A DNA stretch of 64,000 bases, taken from Diphasiastrum complanatum. Taxonomy: Eukaryota > Streptophyta > Lycopodiopsida > Lycopodiales > Lycopodiaceae. The stretch covers positions 42,249,229 through 42,313,228 of the forward strand of contig CM055102.1 in NCBI GenBank assembly GCA_029204225.1, in the 5' to 3' direction. Below the pieces are notes generated by a model, which saw only the letters and a program-made list of their open reading frames with translations, was not told where the DNA came from and did no database searches. This document shows positions 36,217-49,500 of the stretch, in pieces; the stretch's first letter is position 1, and the number at the start of each line of letters is the position of its first letter. The translations under genes and the position numbers were made by a program.

Positions 36217-37900
36217 TGCTCAATCTTCTTGTCCAAATCTCTCTATTTTAATTACAGGGCAGCTTGAGCGCTCTCATAACGGTCTGGCCATTCCAGTGAG
36301 ATACTCTTTTGTTGCAGCCAATTTTTTGTCTATTTAGCACTCTCATCACATTTACAAAAATGATCCTAATTTGATGCTTGGGTCAGGCTGGATGACGTGG
36401 ATCGGTTGTTGACGCTCTAGGCTTCAGAATTCATTAATATTGTTGCAGTTCTTCTTGCTACTTTCAATATTGAAGCAGAAAAAACGAAAAAATTCAAGCT
36501 CATAGGAAAACCTTTACAGGGTCAAGGGACATTATCAGCTCTGTCAGCTGTACAGTACGAATGAAGGGAACGTATAAGCGCCTATAAACCTATTGGATAA
36601 GTTGGTAAGTAGATAGTTCGATAAGAAACATGGCCATAAAGCGAGCTTTGCAGATAATTTGCGAAGCCATAAAAAAACTTATGCCTTGATCCTTGATACT
36701 AGCAATGAATCACAGTAATCCTACACTAACAGTTAATAATATCAATCGCGCAGTAATCAAACGTGCTAAAAACTCATAATCATTGTTAAAGTTTTGATAG
36801 AAGTGATGCCTCTACCTGGACGATTTTCCACGTTCAGCAGAGAAAATGGCTACTTCTTCTAGCGTTTCTACCGAGAAAACTATCTTTAGCACAGGAGTTG
36901 ATATTTAAAGCTTCCAGGTTGCGGTGATATGTCTACTGCGTGTTCTTCCTTATTCAACTCATGTTCTGATAGAATTGTATGATCAGCAGATAGACGGCAT
37001 TAATACCTGCAATAATGAAACAACAGAAATATGCAAAAATGTCCGAAGATGCCTAAGCCTTAAGCAAGAAAAGTTGCAGACCACATGTAATATAGCGCAG
37101 AGAGAAACTCGACTGTCAGAAAGCGATGGTCAAGGCATTAACCAGCTGGTTTGATCAGATAAACAAACATAATGGCTCAAAACACAATCCAGAAACCAAA
37201 GTAGGATAAACGGAGCTCAGCGTGAGTGCAGACATGGCGGCACAAAGATATGAAACTAGTTGCAGGCACAAGCAGCCTTTAACAAGATCTTTTACAGAGC
37301 ATTTAAACAAATGCATACATACATAGAATCCAAAAACAAGCAAGAAAACTAGATCCGATCCAGATGCTCGTAAAATGCAAAACCGGTTGATCGAATCTGA
37401 GAAATAACGATTGATGCGTCGTCTCGATAATGCGTATTAGGGGGGCGTGAAAGACGACGAGAACAAGCGAAAAGCAGCTATGGCTACGCGAAGGAAAGCT
37501 CGGAGACGGAAAGACTGAAGGGAGAAGAAGAAAATCGACAGTATTTTGGCTTGCCCGCTCGATCTTTGCCACGTGTCAAATGCCACCTGTCGTCCCGTCA
37601 GTCGATATTACGTAATATGTAGCCAAATCTGAATGATGCTCGAAAATTGCTTATAGCATTTTAGCTCTGCCGTTCGATCTCTGCCACGTGCTCAAATGCC
37701 ACTTGTCGCCTGGCCAGTCGTCGATGATATATGCAGCAAAAATTGAATGCTGCTCCTACAAAAATGCAGCCCTGCTGGCGGGGCATCTTATCTTAATGGC
37801 ATGAAAATATTAGAAAAGGATCCACCGTTGGATTCTGTCAGGATCGTTGCGATCTTGCCACGTCCAGATAGGTGATTAATGCCACGTGGCGAGATTTCAA
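36217..37900 (-). promoter_or_regulatory. upstream region of the galactosyltransferase gene
   Basis: The start codon is at 36216. No other gene is visible up to 37900. A donor-like site follows a possible untranslated exon near 36816, but its borders are not provable. Farther upstream are three CACGTG G-boxes (37570-37575, 37685-37690, 37883-37888), two of them inside a tandem duplication. G-boxes bind bZIP and bHLH factors in plants; a role here is inferred from position only. Confidence 0.4.
37541..37770. repeat. tandem duplication of about 115 bp carrying G-boxes
   Basis: Two diverged direct copies (about 37541-37655 and 37656-37770). Both contain TCGATCT, TGCCACGTG, CAAATGCCAC and a CAGTCG word in the same order and spacing. 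Each copy therefore supplies one CACGTG upstream of the host gene. Confidence 0.75.
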
Positions 37901-38550
37901 GTGATCTGCCTTTCTGCCCCCGTGGGTGATCCATGGACGGGTGCAGGCTTGCAGTTTTCGAAACCCTGCTAAGCCTTTCACGGCTTCAATAGAAATGCAT
38001 TTTCATTCGAGCCTTTCCAAAAGAAACTTGACTGGTCTACAAAAAGCGCTCGCATGCCCGTCGTCTACGACCCAAACCTGTATCAATGAAAGTTCCTCTT
38101 ATTTTCCACCTTTCAAAAAGAAATCAAACAAGCCTTTCAAAACAGGCCTGGGGGGGTGCAGTCACTGTCGCGGTAGTTGGGAAGTTGCAGTAAATTCAAT
38201 GACCCCCCCCATGTCACATGTTCTGGTGGAGGGGGGCTAGAAATATTTTGATATGCTTTATTAGTCAACGTCAAAGGACATATCTTAAGGTTAAAGTTTT
38301 AACATATCATGAGGCAGGGCAGGGGCACAACTCATTTTCAAAGGACTAAGGTTGCACATGCTAGTAGACTGTAGTGCACAAGGTACACATTACATAGAAA
38401 AGCTGCTATTTCAAGCCAACTATAACAATCACTATTTTAAGCCAACTATAACAATCACATTCACGAAATCTATGTACTAGGTAGCCTGGATGGGCATTGA
38501 GTGCAGAGGGCAAGCAATTACTATGTGTGAACACTGACACCATCTTGTCG

Positions 38551-38786
38551 CAAGGAAAGGCTTTGAGAGAGAATAACCAACCAAGGATGCAACACCACGT
38601 GTCAAATGTATATATATATGAGAAGTGATAGCTAGTAGCGACAAGGAGCCCTTAGTCGCCATTACAGCAGCAAGGAAAGGCTTTGAGAGAGAATAACCAA
38701 CCAAGGATGCAACACCACGTGTCAAATGTATATATGAGAAGTGATAACTAGTAGCGACAAGGAGCCCTTAGTCGCCATTACAGCGC
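38551..38786. repeat. near-perfect 116-120 bp tandem duplication
   Basis: Two head-to-tail copies starting CAAGGAAAGGCTTTGAG, differing mainly by two TA units in an internal TATATA run (120 against 116 bases). Each unit ends in an imperfect palindrome, GCGACAAGGAGCCCTTAGTCGC. The high identity indicates a recent duplication. The frames crossing it are chance. Confidence 0.93.
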
Positions 38787-40689
38787 TCACCACTAGGATG
38801 TTGACTTATCCTCAAATTTCTTGCCTTTGTAGTTTATGACACGAAATGCATGCACAAAAATTTTATACATCAATAACATAGGTGGTCTTTACTAGGCTAA
38901 CCCAGAGGCCAAAAAAAAATTAAATCTTTGGCCCTAGCCCCTACCTTGTAGAGGCTCGGGGTTTCTAAAGCGATGGTACCTATTCTAATGGGGCATCATT
39001 ATATGTATCACAAGTCTTTATTTGGGGGCGGGACACCCTCCAAGGGCATTCCACCCAAGTAAGGGCATCTACCTTTCCCAAGGTGGAACTGCTTAAGGGG
39101 GTGTCCCTTCCTCTTCGTAAAATCTGTTTTTACTTTTTCTTTTCTTTTCTGCTGTAAATTTTTGTCACATGCACCTTCTTGTAAAAAAGGTAAATTTTTT
39201 TACATGCACCTACCGGCACTCAAAAGGTGCACGTAAAAGAATTTACCATACAAGTTTTTGCCCCACATATTTCGTCCTGTGAGGCTCCTCCAATTCCTTC
39301 ACAAAAATGTTAAAGCTGATTTTACATACTGAAGAATGGTCTTTTTAGTGACCTTTGTACTTATAAAACAGTCATAAAATTATTAGGTCAACTCATAATA
39401 GAAAGATTGTTGACCCAACAAATAAAATTTACACACACCTTCCAAGTAGAAGGTGCATGTAAAAAAAGAAAAAAAAAATTAGGTGCACCTTTAGACACTC
39501 AAAAGGTGCACGTAAAAACTGAATTTACATTCTAAAGAATAGTCGTTTTAGTGACCTTTGTACCTAATAAAAGTTTGTGCTCAAGAACGAAGGAATGGCA
39601 AAGTTGGCTTCTTGTTATTTTTGGTCATCTATTGTGCCATTTCAATGCCCAACGCACAAGCATGTAAATGAATACTGGGGACTCGCATAGCCTCAATTCT
39701 GTAAATTATGTAATCAAATAAAGTCATACACCACATACTATGCACTTGTACAAAAAGTGCTAATAGGTTTAATGCCACAAAGCATTAAAAGAAAGAAGCG
39801 TCTAATTTTGATTACTTGTTCCTAGAAGCAGCACAGTAGGAAATTATTGCAATTGCGGCAAGGCTCAAATAGAAAAGTTAAAAGGCATTATGAAGTCAAA
39901 TTATTTGCAAATAAATAAAGGCAAGATAACTTAAATTCGAAAGTTTTAGAAATGGGCCAATAAGCAAATGTCACTTCAATTCTTTTGGACCCAACTATAT
40001 AAGGGCCAAACCCTTTGTATGCTATGTTCTTAAGTTCCATTTGATCAATCAAAGAGTTGAGTTCTCTCATATTGTGTTTGCCTGAATGCTTTAAGAGTGA
40101 GAGAAACACGAGAGTTGTGAGATAGTGTCATGCTTTATGTTTAATGCTTGCTTTTCTATTATGCATGCATGATGCCTAGATCGCTACTTATGTGTACTAT
40201 CTCCCCTTGTTAGTTTCATTCTATCATAGATCGCAGGTTCAACTATGCCTAATCCCTTTCCATAGGATGCTATAACATAGGAATCAAGCATTTGCCACCA
40301 TCGACAAACAATGTAGTTCGAAATGAGCCAAGTGACGGATTTGCAAATAGGGAGATCAGCTTCCATGCTCCTTCGTCACTTGTCCCTTCCTTCTTTCTCC
40401 TCTCTTAGTTATAGCATGTATTTTAGGTGTTAGATATGAACCACGGGCTTTAAGCCAGCATACAAAGATTTCTGTTTTCATATTCAGCCTTGAAATCCAA
40501 ATCTACTCAGAGCCATGAAGGGTATGTATGGTGACCATAAATAGCCAGAATGTAAGATTTAAAAATAGATCTACTCTTCTATGCATTTTTCTAGGATTAA
40601 TTCCAGTTTTGACCTTCTGTTAGGACATAGCATAGACAATGACAATTGCCACTTCTCATAGTTTATGAGAGTTTGTTTGACCTATAGAT
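38787..40689. repeat. non-coding, with dispersed AAGGTGCACGTAAA repeats
   Basis: No gene. Between 39160 and 39570 the words AAGGTGCACGTAAAA, CCTTC..GTAAAAAA and TTTTAGTGACCTTTGTAC recur in direct and inverted orientation with a spacing near 190-280 bases, which suggests overlapping copies of a short foldback repeat. The remainder to 40689 is unremarkable. Confidence 0.5.
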
Positions 40690-40694
40690 CACCT

Positions 40695-41164
40695 AGTTAG
40701 AAATCAGTTTTGATCCGATTCATTAGTATAAGCTCTAAATGTGATGATGTAATTATTGTATAGTTTATTTGGTTTACTATATATGGTTGTGATATGGACA
40801 TGACCCGTTAGGATATATTGATCGGGCACTGATCCCGTAGACGGCTACTTGGGTTAGCCGAGTAGCCACACATAAGAAGAATTAGCGTGTACAGAGTTAT
40901 TTACAGTACTTGCTATACTTGGGGGCATGTCCCAAGTTTGTCGGTCGAATTTGGCCATATTGGGCCCGACCTTAGTTTGACAGGTGGTAGGCCAATTTTA
41001 GGACACCTGCCTTTTCATGCAGTTTGTGAATACTCTATATGTACATTGTTTCTTTGTAATCTATTAACTTTTGTTGTGCCATCTATGAGAGCTTGTGAGG
41101 AGTGGCTATGGTGATTGTGTGATGTGATTAGCACACTGCACTAGATTCTATCGGAATTTCAACT
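40695..41164 (+). repeat. left LTR of the outer element
   Basis: A 470-bp sequence repeated at 56739-57190. It begins AGTTAGAAATCAG and ends AATTTCAACT, so the termini are AG..CT. The 5 bases before it (CACCT, 40690-40694) match the 5 bases after the right LTR (57191-57195), which proves the boundaries. TGGTATCAGAGC follows directly at 41165. Confidence 0.93.
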
Positions 41165-41176
41165 TGGTATCAGAGC
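41165..41176 (+). promoter_or_regulatory. primer-binding site of the outer element
   Basis: TGGTATCAGAGC, the initiator-Met tRNA primer site, immediately after the left LTR. It shows that the outer element is on the plus strand. Confidence 0.92.
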
Positions 41177-44100
41177 GTCAGGGTATTGCATGTATGCACG
41201 ATCCGGTGGAGCTATGGGATAGCGTCTTTCACCAGGAGAAATAGCACTAAAAGAGTCTCAGGAGAGAGGACTCCATACTGGGTATCGGCAGTTCGGATAG
41301 CAAGAGATAGCAAAGTTCCTTCGATCGAAGCTTCAAGGAAGATTAGAACGATCCTCGTAGGTGAATTCGGACGAGAATTCAGGAAAAATTGCTCAAAAAC
41401 GGTTGTATGTGGTTTTTATGGAAAGCCGGCCAGAACTCTCTCAATAGTTCAGTGATTGCTGAGTGGAGCAGATTGTAAGGAAAAGCAGGGTAGTGGCAAC
41501 TCAAAGCTGAGTGGATTTTGCAATCCATTTACAGTGGGAAGAGAAAGAAGCAATTTTGGGAATTGGCAAAAAGCGGCTGGTTGACGGAAAACGTAAAGTT
41601 GTGGATCTTTCTCTCTGCTTGACGGAAGTGGGCACTGTAGGTTGCTACCCAGCATCTTACTATAAGGGCCAATCTATTGGTGAAGTCTCAGGGACAGCCA
41701 TGGAGCACTCAAAAAGCAATTAGCCTTCCTCTCAAGCTATGGAAGAATGCTCTAGCTAGGGTTTACAGGAGAAAAAGACTGGATCTTTGTTGTACAAGAT
41801 CATTTCTAGCACTATAAGTGGCTGAGGGCGGGCGTTTTTGGTGGGCGAGATAGTCTACAAGGGGCCATGAAAAGCCATGAAGGAATGGAAGCGTAGTTAA
41901 TCCGTGAGCCATGGAAGTTTTCTTTGAGCTAGGGTTTACAGCCAAAGAATCATGGTTTTCTCCTTACATAAAGCATTTTTTGAAGCTATGACAGTGTACA
42001 GAAGGGCACCCTAGCAGCTTGGAAAAATGCGTGGATGGCCGTGGCAGGCCGTGGTCTGAATGTGGAGCAAGTATAGATCAGACAGATCTGCCATAGCTAA
42101 ACAAGAGAGAGCAAGGCATGTGGGAAGAGTTGGCCGTGGAGGAGGAGAGCTCGCAGGTGAGCTTGCGCGGCCAAGCAAGATGAGGCCATAGTGGCTGAAA
42201 GGGCATAGTGCCTCGATGAGCAGGTTTCGATGTGCGTGGAGGCCCACGGCCATCTGATCAAGGAGTTTGTGGATCGACAGTCGCGATGGAGCAAAGGAGA
42301 ACCATCGGATTGTTCAAAGCCATGGGATGGGCTTTGAAAGAAAGGCCTGAAGTTTTGAAAGGTAAATTTGAAGAGGCTTCAACTAAAAACTTTGGCTTGA
42401 AATCCATGAAGGGACCCGACATCTAGAGTGGGCATTTCTTCATTAAGAAACTTTGAAGAAGTTCCAGTTCAAATTGCAAGCAATTTCTTTGGAAGAGCCT
42501 AACTAAGGCTAGAAGGCATCTTTTTTGGCCATCCTTGGGCCAAAATGACCCCTGAAACTGGCTGCTCAGATCCAACGGATAGAGCAACATCACAAAGCAA
42601 GGAAAAATGCATTTTGGGGTGTTTTTATCACCATTCTATCAAGCGGAGTGCAGGTGACCTAGTGATGGGCTACATTCACCATTTGGGTATCGTAGGGCCA
42701 AATTCGGAGCAATTTTTGGCTAGTGAAACCTGCTACAGGGCTGTACAATGAGGCACTATCGCTTCAAAATCATTATTACTTACTCTTGACAGGGTAACAA
42801 GGCGTTTGGAGGAGGTAAATGCAGTATGGGACGAATGGTAGCGGAATTGTGTGGAGAAAGCTAGTATTGGCGATGGAAGTGCAATTTGGCTGTGTGACTA
42901 CTCATCATTGGCGACAATTTTGAGAGGGCAAGCAATCACAAGTGAGAGGCAGGCATGGTATGCCGGTTATAGGTGAAAAATTCTTGTGATCAGGTTCAAC
43001 TCTTGGAGTTCGAACCAACCAATGTCAAGTGGCATTTTGGGGGAACGCTCTCACAAGTATGATCGGCAGTGGCATTGTCGAGTCAGGTGATAGCTGCATT
43101 GACACACGCATCTGTAGCTTGGAAATTTCTCGTTCGGAGGGAAATATGGACTAGCTTGGAGGTACACACATTTTGGCGGTCGCGGGTGATGGAAGTGCGA
43201 GGTGGTGCCAGTTAGAAGCCATTGGGCAAGATACTGGACTTGCATTGCACGAGCTGTGTGTGGAACACATGGAGGATGAAGAATGGGTCAATAATCACTC
43301 TAGGCAAAGTGGTGAGTGTGATGATTTTGTGGTTTTGTAGTCGGTAAGTCAATTTTGATCAAGCCATTTTAGTTGTGGAGCAATGTATCAGGTTTGTCAT
43401 CGAAGAGATATACTTCAACTGCCTATTTTGGATAAGTCAAGTCAATTTGCCATATCATAATTGCATCGGAGATGCAGATTCTAGTCATAATCGGGTGCAG
43501 ATCATTTGGTTTGGGCCATGGAAGATCTCACAAGGTCACTTGGAGGGATATTGGCATGCACAGTTATGTGAGGAACTTGATGGTGGCTTTGGAGTTCACA
43601 TCTCAGTGTATTCTCAGGGAGTGGTTTGGAACCATTCACAGGAGCAGCTTAGAGCTAGCTTGGAGGAATACAGGTGGGCACTACAGGGTAGATGCTCATA
43701 TCTTTGTGATCAGGGATGGCATTGAGATACCTGGTAGGGATAACACTGCATGAGATATGGGATGATCATCAGGGGACAGCTATTTCATATTGGACTTGAG
43801 TCATTGGCATGGACAGGACTTACAGGTGGGATTCATGATGGAATCAGAAAGCTGCAAATGCAAATGGACAAAGCGTGAAGCGCCAACTCTAGGTTGGAGA
43901 GCTGATGGAGATTGCACGGGGTGTGATCGGAGGGCAAACACTATGGTGAGTGTTTTGCTAGCGATCTATTGCAGGGGACACTGATGGCGAGGACTTCATG
44001 GTGTGCTCATTTGGGAGTACAGGATGGCATTACAGTAGGGAGCTAGTCATAGGCATTGGCATCGATGGGGAGGCATCTACCATCACGAGCGTGGATAAGC

Positions 44101-45066
44101 TATCTATAGCTTTCATGCATTTGGATGTATTCGCAGGAGTCTAGGCTTGGCACAGTTGTTGGAATTTCCATGGTGCAGATTCTCAGGTGGTGAGATCAGG
44201 GATAAGCCTAGAGGGAGTCACTCAGAACCATATACCTCAGTACAATCAGGGAGGCAGTGGTCTCGGGATCCCGTGAGCAGCGACTCAGGAATATGCTTGC
44301 ATTGGCATGGTGTCAGGTGGCACATAACTAGGGAGAGCGAGCAGATGCTAGGAGCCAGGTGGAGCAGGTGATGCTTTGGAGTTTGGCTTGTCTAGCAGGA
44401 TGGTGACCAGGATCGGAGACATCAGGTGAGCATAGTATGTGGATGACGAGTCCATTGGGGTGGCACTCATGGAGATGCTACAGTTGCTCAGGTATGATAT
44501 GTCATTGTATGGACGATGTTCTTAGTTGGTGAATCATGTGATGACCTAGGGATGGGTCATGCCTACTTGGAGGTAGGTGGCATGGAGTGTACCTAGGGTG
44601 GTACATATCCTGAGGGCATGGAGTGCATTACGGGATGATGTGGATCTAGCATGCCCATGGTTGTGAGCCAGCAGGGATGGAGATGGTTGCTCAGGGAGTG
44701 ACAACTGATACTTTGGCGAGTGATCAGGTGAGCTGCATGGTTATATGCATAGTGGTCTCCAGGTTGGCATCGCATGTTGTTTCTATCCATCATCTTTTGG
44801 TAAGCAGGATATAGTTTTTGTTTAGATCCAGTTGGAGTCTAGTTGCACTACAGGTGGACAGATTCTTGGGGAGCTATCAGCGGGTAATGGATACTTGGTG
44901 CTTAGATGGTATAGGGTACATGGTTCTGGAGCTATCATACTTGATATGCTATGGATCATGGGTGAGTTATTCATCACGATAGTGGATCTAGTTTGCATTT
45001 GCTTTGGCTTGGACGCTATGATGGTTACAGTGTTGGTGAGATAGGCTCCTTGGTGGGAGGCCTATG
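41177..45066 (+). mobile_element. outer element, internal region part 1 (no pol seen)
   Basis: 3.9 kb of internal sequence up to the inserted Copia; it continues at 55318-56738. No gag, protease, RT or integrase motif was found in any frame. The frames present (for example 41186-41455 and 43375-43725) are short and without motifs. The 43000-45060 part is G-rich with many GGCATGG, GGTGG and TTGGCA words and a Trp-rich translation. The element is therefore probably non-autonomous, of the large-retrotransposon-derivative kind, unless its coding part was deleted. Confidence 0.6.
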
Positions 45067-45927
45067 TGTTGAAAATTGTCACTTCTCACTTGACATTGGT
45101 TCATGTAAATATTGACCAAACATTAGAATATGTTGATGATCTGATTTCACACATGTGGAGCCTGTTCCCACGTGTGAAAGGATGTACTTCTCATGTTTGT
45201 ATATATCCAAATTGATTTTGTATCATTCTAGTTAGTGTGAACATGAAATGACTAGTTTTTAGTCAAGTTGACTAGTCACCTACAAATTAGCTTTTCCTTG
45301 CATAGGCATGAGTAAATGCTCCCACATGGCAAGTGGATGTTCACACGTGTGTATAGAGTACTAGAAGATAAGAGTTGACCATTTTCCTTAGATCCTATTT
45401 TGTAGGGAATATTCCTATATTCTAGGAGACTAGCTTTATGGATTTTAGTCATATTCTAGAAGGTCAACTATTGGATAAGGATCAAGGATGGCTAAATGGA
45501 TAGATCTGAGTGATGTGGCACTCTTCACATGTGTGAAGGCCTGCTGGACTGTACCAGACTCATGGATGTACTTGATCCATAAAAGGATCATCATTTTGCT
45601 AAGAAGATTGATGAGACTTTTGTACTCTACACTTTTGTGAGATTTCTAGTCATTTGTCTTGTGATTTTTATGTATGATTGCTATCTAGTATCATTGTACT
45701 TGTTGTTTCAGGTGCAGGCCGTACAGTGGACAGTACTCCACACATGTGAGGCCGCTCTCACTAAAAAATGATGTGTTGATCCATTGCTCTTGCTTAAATC
45801 CAAGTGTAGTGAATCTAGATCAAGATCTAATGTGTAGGACTTGATAGATTCATTGACTAAGCAACCAATAACTCTCTATGATTGTAAAGTACAATCATTA
45901 TTGTCCTAAAAACTGTAAAATTTATCA
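45067..45927 (+). repeat. 5' LTR of the nested Copia
   Basis: 861 bases, TGTTGAAAATTG to AATTTATCA, with a near-identical copy at 54451-55312. The preceding CTATG (45062-45066) is repeated after the 3' LTR (55313-55317). The LTR carries several CACATGTG and CACGTGTG palindromes in its first half. Confidence 0.96.
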
Positions 45928-45939
45928 TGGTATCAGAGC
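45928..45939 (+). promoter_or_regulatory. primer-binding site of the nested Copia
   Basis: TGGTATCAGAGC directly after the LTR, complementary to initiator-Met tRNA. The leader that follows is split by a younger element at 46433. Confidence 0.95.
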
Positions 45940-46433
45940 TAAGTAAGAGAGTGATCATTGAATCATTAATCTTGTAAAGATCATTGGCAAAATTTGTTTT
46001 TGGCCAATACTAGTGAGGGCGAGCTCTTCTAGAGTGATAGCTTGTAATCATTTGGATCAAAACGACTTGGAGGCTGTGTATGTACTTTTCACATGTGTGA
46101 AACCGTACAGCAACTTTCAATTCAAGTTACTTTGTGTTTGTTGGTCCCAAAATCACAATACTAGTTCATTTTTGGTGCTTTTTGAAGCATAGTATTGATC
46201 TAGATTCATTCTAACTAATGCCTATAACCAAATAGTGTTCTGGATCATTGAAGCATTTCTTTTTAGAGTCTTAGATCAGATCTTAGAGGCTGATTTGTTC
46301 AGATCCTTAGTTGAAGTGAAATCTCTAAGAAAAGTGTAAAGCAATTTTTTTTTTTGTGAGAGTGAAAGCTAGGAATTTTTGGTAAGATCTTTGAGTATCA
46401 TTCAAGCTTGTGTGCTAGTTTGATAGAGACAAG

Positions 46434-47673
46434 TGTAGTGCAGGCATCCCAAAGGGAGCCGGGAACCATGACTTAGCTTCCCAGCCTTCAACTCTTGCCA
46501 TCCAAACCCACTTGACATACAAGCAGCCAACTCGCCAACAACGTTCAGACTTAACCAACATGAAGTTCCGAAAACCAACATTGAGATCCAACCTGGCGCC
46601 ATGCCAGATCGGGGGTCCCGATGTGGGTGACTTCCCTCCAAGCAAGCCACCCGACATACATCAAAATTAACCAACTCGAAACTTCGTTACAAACGAGTAA
46701 CATCCATTCCAAGCAAGCGGTCTGACTTACATCAGACTTAACCAACTGAAAGCTTCGTCACGAGCGCTGGAAGCCAACCTGGCGCCATGCCAGACTGGAC
46801 AGCCATAAACAGGTAACATCCACCCAAGCAAGCCATCCAACTCAGCTGACAGGTTAGAGCCCGTTCCCCAAGAGCTTAACCCATTCACGTTCATGCAAGG
46901 AACACTCGAAACCACAAGCCGCTACAGATATGGAAACAACCAGTTCTTGGACCAAATGGTCCCAACAGCATACCGTTGGCGCCACGGACCGAATGGTCCC
47001 GACGGCATACCGCTGGCGTCCCGGGATACGACCCTCAACTATGTGCCAAGTTAAAAATTTTGAAAGCGGCCTTACAACTGGCGCTTTTACCGAACACTGA
47101 AACCCAGAAGGTAATCAGAGTCAGTTTGAGAAAAATCCCACTTTATTGATAAATCTGAGAAGGTTACATTTCAAGTGTGTGACCGACCCTAGTCTCCGGG
47201 ACGCTAGCATGCCAAGGCGAGAGCCATGACAACATTCCAGCAAATCTGAGACTTGGTTGGAGCTCGCCCTGAGTCGCAACCCGCACTCCCCTATAGTATT
47301 GGTGTGATTCGGCACCCCCCCTCATACCAAGCACTCTACCCAAGCTGGTAAAGCACGTTTTGCTCTCTCTAGAATTTTCTCTTTCTAGAAAGTCATTTTC
47401 TCTCTCTAGATTTTACTGATCCCCAGGCTTCCTTTAATCATGCCTAGATCGTGTGAGGTGATTACACATCGATCTGAGCTCTCTGGACTCCGCTAGAACC
47501 GATCAAAGATTTTCAGCCATAGGAACTTGGCGTCGGCTGGATTCTGGTCACAGTGGCGCCGGGAGCGGCGCCGGTCCGTTGGCGCCGAGAGCAGCAGGGG
47601 CGCTGCTGGCGCCGGGGACATAGCTGGCGCCAATGGCGCCGGAAGTAAAGCTTGTAAAGGTAGCTTTACAACA
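46434..47673 (-). repeat. LTR of the innermost element (its 3' copy)
   Basis: 1,240 bases, paired with 50267-51501. On the minus strand it reads TGTTGTAAAGC to GCACTACA. ACAAG (46429-46433) precedes it on the plus strand and is repeated after the partner (51502-51506). The frames within it are antisense reading of repeat sequence and are not genes. Confidence 0.95.
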
Positions 47674-49009
47674 TCCACCCCACCTTTATAAAATCTGATG
47701 TCCTCATCAGATGTCAGATTAAAGTAAAGGTGTCTCCCAGTTAAAATAACTATACATTTAAGCTACTTGGCACACAGTACTCAATTTACTGGCCACTTTT
47801 TATTAACATTGAAACTGGCACACCACAAGTCGGAGGCTCAGTTCTTTGTACTGAAAAATTACATAACTTGAAAATATATCTTTGTCTGGAAAAAACGTAG
47901 ATTTGATATCGCTTTCATAAAATCCGAGAACCTTATTAACTGGTGACAGAGGCCTTTCTTTGAAATGTTCGCCCCTGTCGCTTCTGACTTTCGACTTTGA
48001 AACTCCTTTGAGCTCCTGATTTGTCCTTGATGCACTTTGTGTTGAGCTCCCTGAGCTCCAGATTTGTTCAGTTCCGCACAGGTATCAAGGCTCCCTGAGC
48101 CGAAGGATTTATCGTTTGATTGCCCACTTTATGGTCCACTCCGTGCCTTGTTGCTTCTGCACCTTGATTTCTCTCCTTGTCCCAGCCTGATCTTGATACT
48201 TTTCCATCTTGGCTCTTTAAGGTAGGCAAAGATTGAGTACTCCGCAATGCACCTCTCACTTAGCTTGAAGTAGCTCTTTGAATCAGCCCAAATATAACTA
48301 TTGACCTCGTGGAAAGCCAAAGGGTCGCACCAGTTTGATCCGCATCCGAACTATCTCTTCGCGTTTGTTTGAAGCACCATGTCCGTCGTGCAAAACTTGA
48401 CTTTCACAATTCCATCACTGGTTAGTTGCCTCACAGTCAAAACAAGAAGTGTACATCGAGCTTGGCTTCAAGTAGCTCTCTTTGAATCAGAAACATGCAC
48501 CCAGAGTTTGCACTAATCCGATCTCAACGCGAACTGTCCCTTGGCGTCCATTCGAAATACCAAGTCTCTCATGCAAGACTCAACTTTCACAGTTCCTTCA
48601 TTGATCAGCTGCCTTACACGTAACACAAGCCAGCGTACTCATATGTTTCCTCATCATTGCTGGTCCAGAGAAAGCCTATAACAAACTTTTCTTTCCACAA
48701 CAAAAACTTGTCAACTTATTAGGTCCAAAGTTCGCCAGTCTCCTCGTGTGAGTATGGCTAGGTCACCTTGAATTTGCCCCCATTTTGATCAACTTTCATT
48801 CAAAATTTGCCCAAAGAGAGAGGTGTGTGTGATAGTTCCCCTCCACTTAATGAATCAGCTGATCGGACTTAGAGTAGAGTTCTTCGGACAAAAAGCCTTT
48901 CCAACACTTTGCTTCCCATCTGCTAGGATTATGGCTCGATCCAACTTGTTGCCAATCTCTGAAGAGGATCCTAGTCTTTTCCCCTTTGAGGAAAAACCCA
49001 ACTGATACT

Positions 49010-49500
49010 GGATATCACCCATGCTCAGTGAGTTTCAGTTTCGAAGGTGGCCGTCCCAAAATGAAGACCAACTGCTATAGAAGATCTCCCCTGAAATTGG
49101 CCCTTTCCAACTTTTGACTTCCTGCTTGCGTCTGGTGGGCGTTGTCGCAAATGAAACTAACCCAAGAAACAGGCTAGCCATCCATCCTTTGCAAACATTG
49201 AGTCATTTCATTGTCGTTCACGTGCGAGTACTTGAACTGCAAATCCGCCGCACAGATTCTGGATATCGCCCATGCTCAGTGAGTTTTAGTTCCGAAGGTA
49301 GCCGTCCCAAAATGAAGACCAACTGCTCCATAGAAGATCTCCCCTGAAATGGCCCTTTCCAACTTTTGACTTCCTGCTTGCATCTGGTGGGCATTGTCGC
49401 AAATGAAACTAACCCAAGAAACAAGCTAGCCATCCATCCTTTGCAAACATTGAGTCGTTTCGTTGTCGTTCACGTGTGAGTACTTGAACTGCAAATCCGC
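49010..49500. repeat. internal direct duplication of about 240 bp
   Basis: The sequence from TGGATATCACCCATGCTCAG (49008) to about 49250 is repeated from TGGATATCGCCCATGCTCAG (49259) to about 49500. Shared landmarks are CTGAAAT..GGCCCTTTCCAAC, GCATCTGGTGGGC (GCGTCTGGTGGGC in copy 1) and GTTCACGTG. It lies in the internal region of the innermost element. Confidence 0.85.

Noticed and set aside
42000-45060. Gag or pol coding in the outer element
   Set aside because: All frames were read for zinc knuckle, aspartic protease, RT and integrase motifs and none was found; the long Trp-rich frames are not supported.
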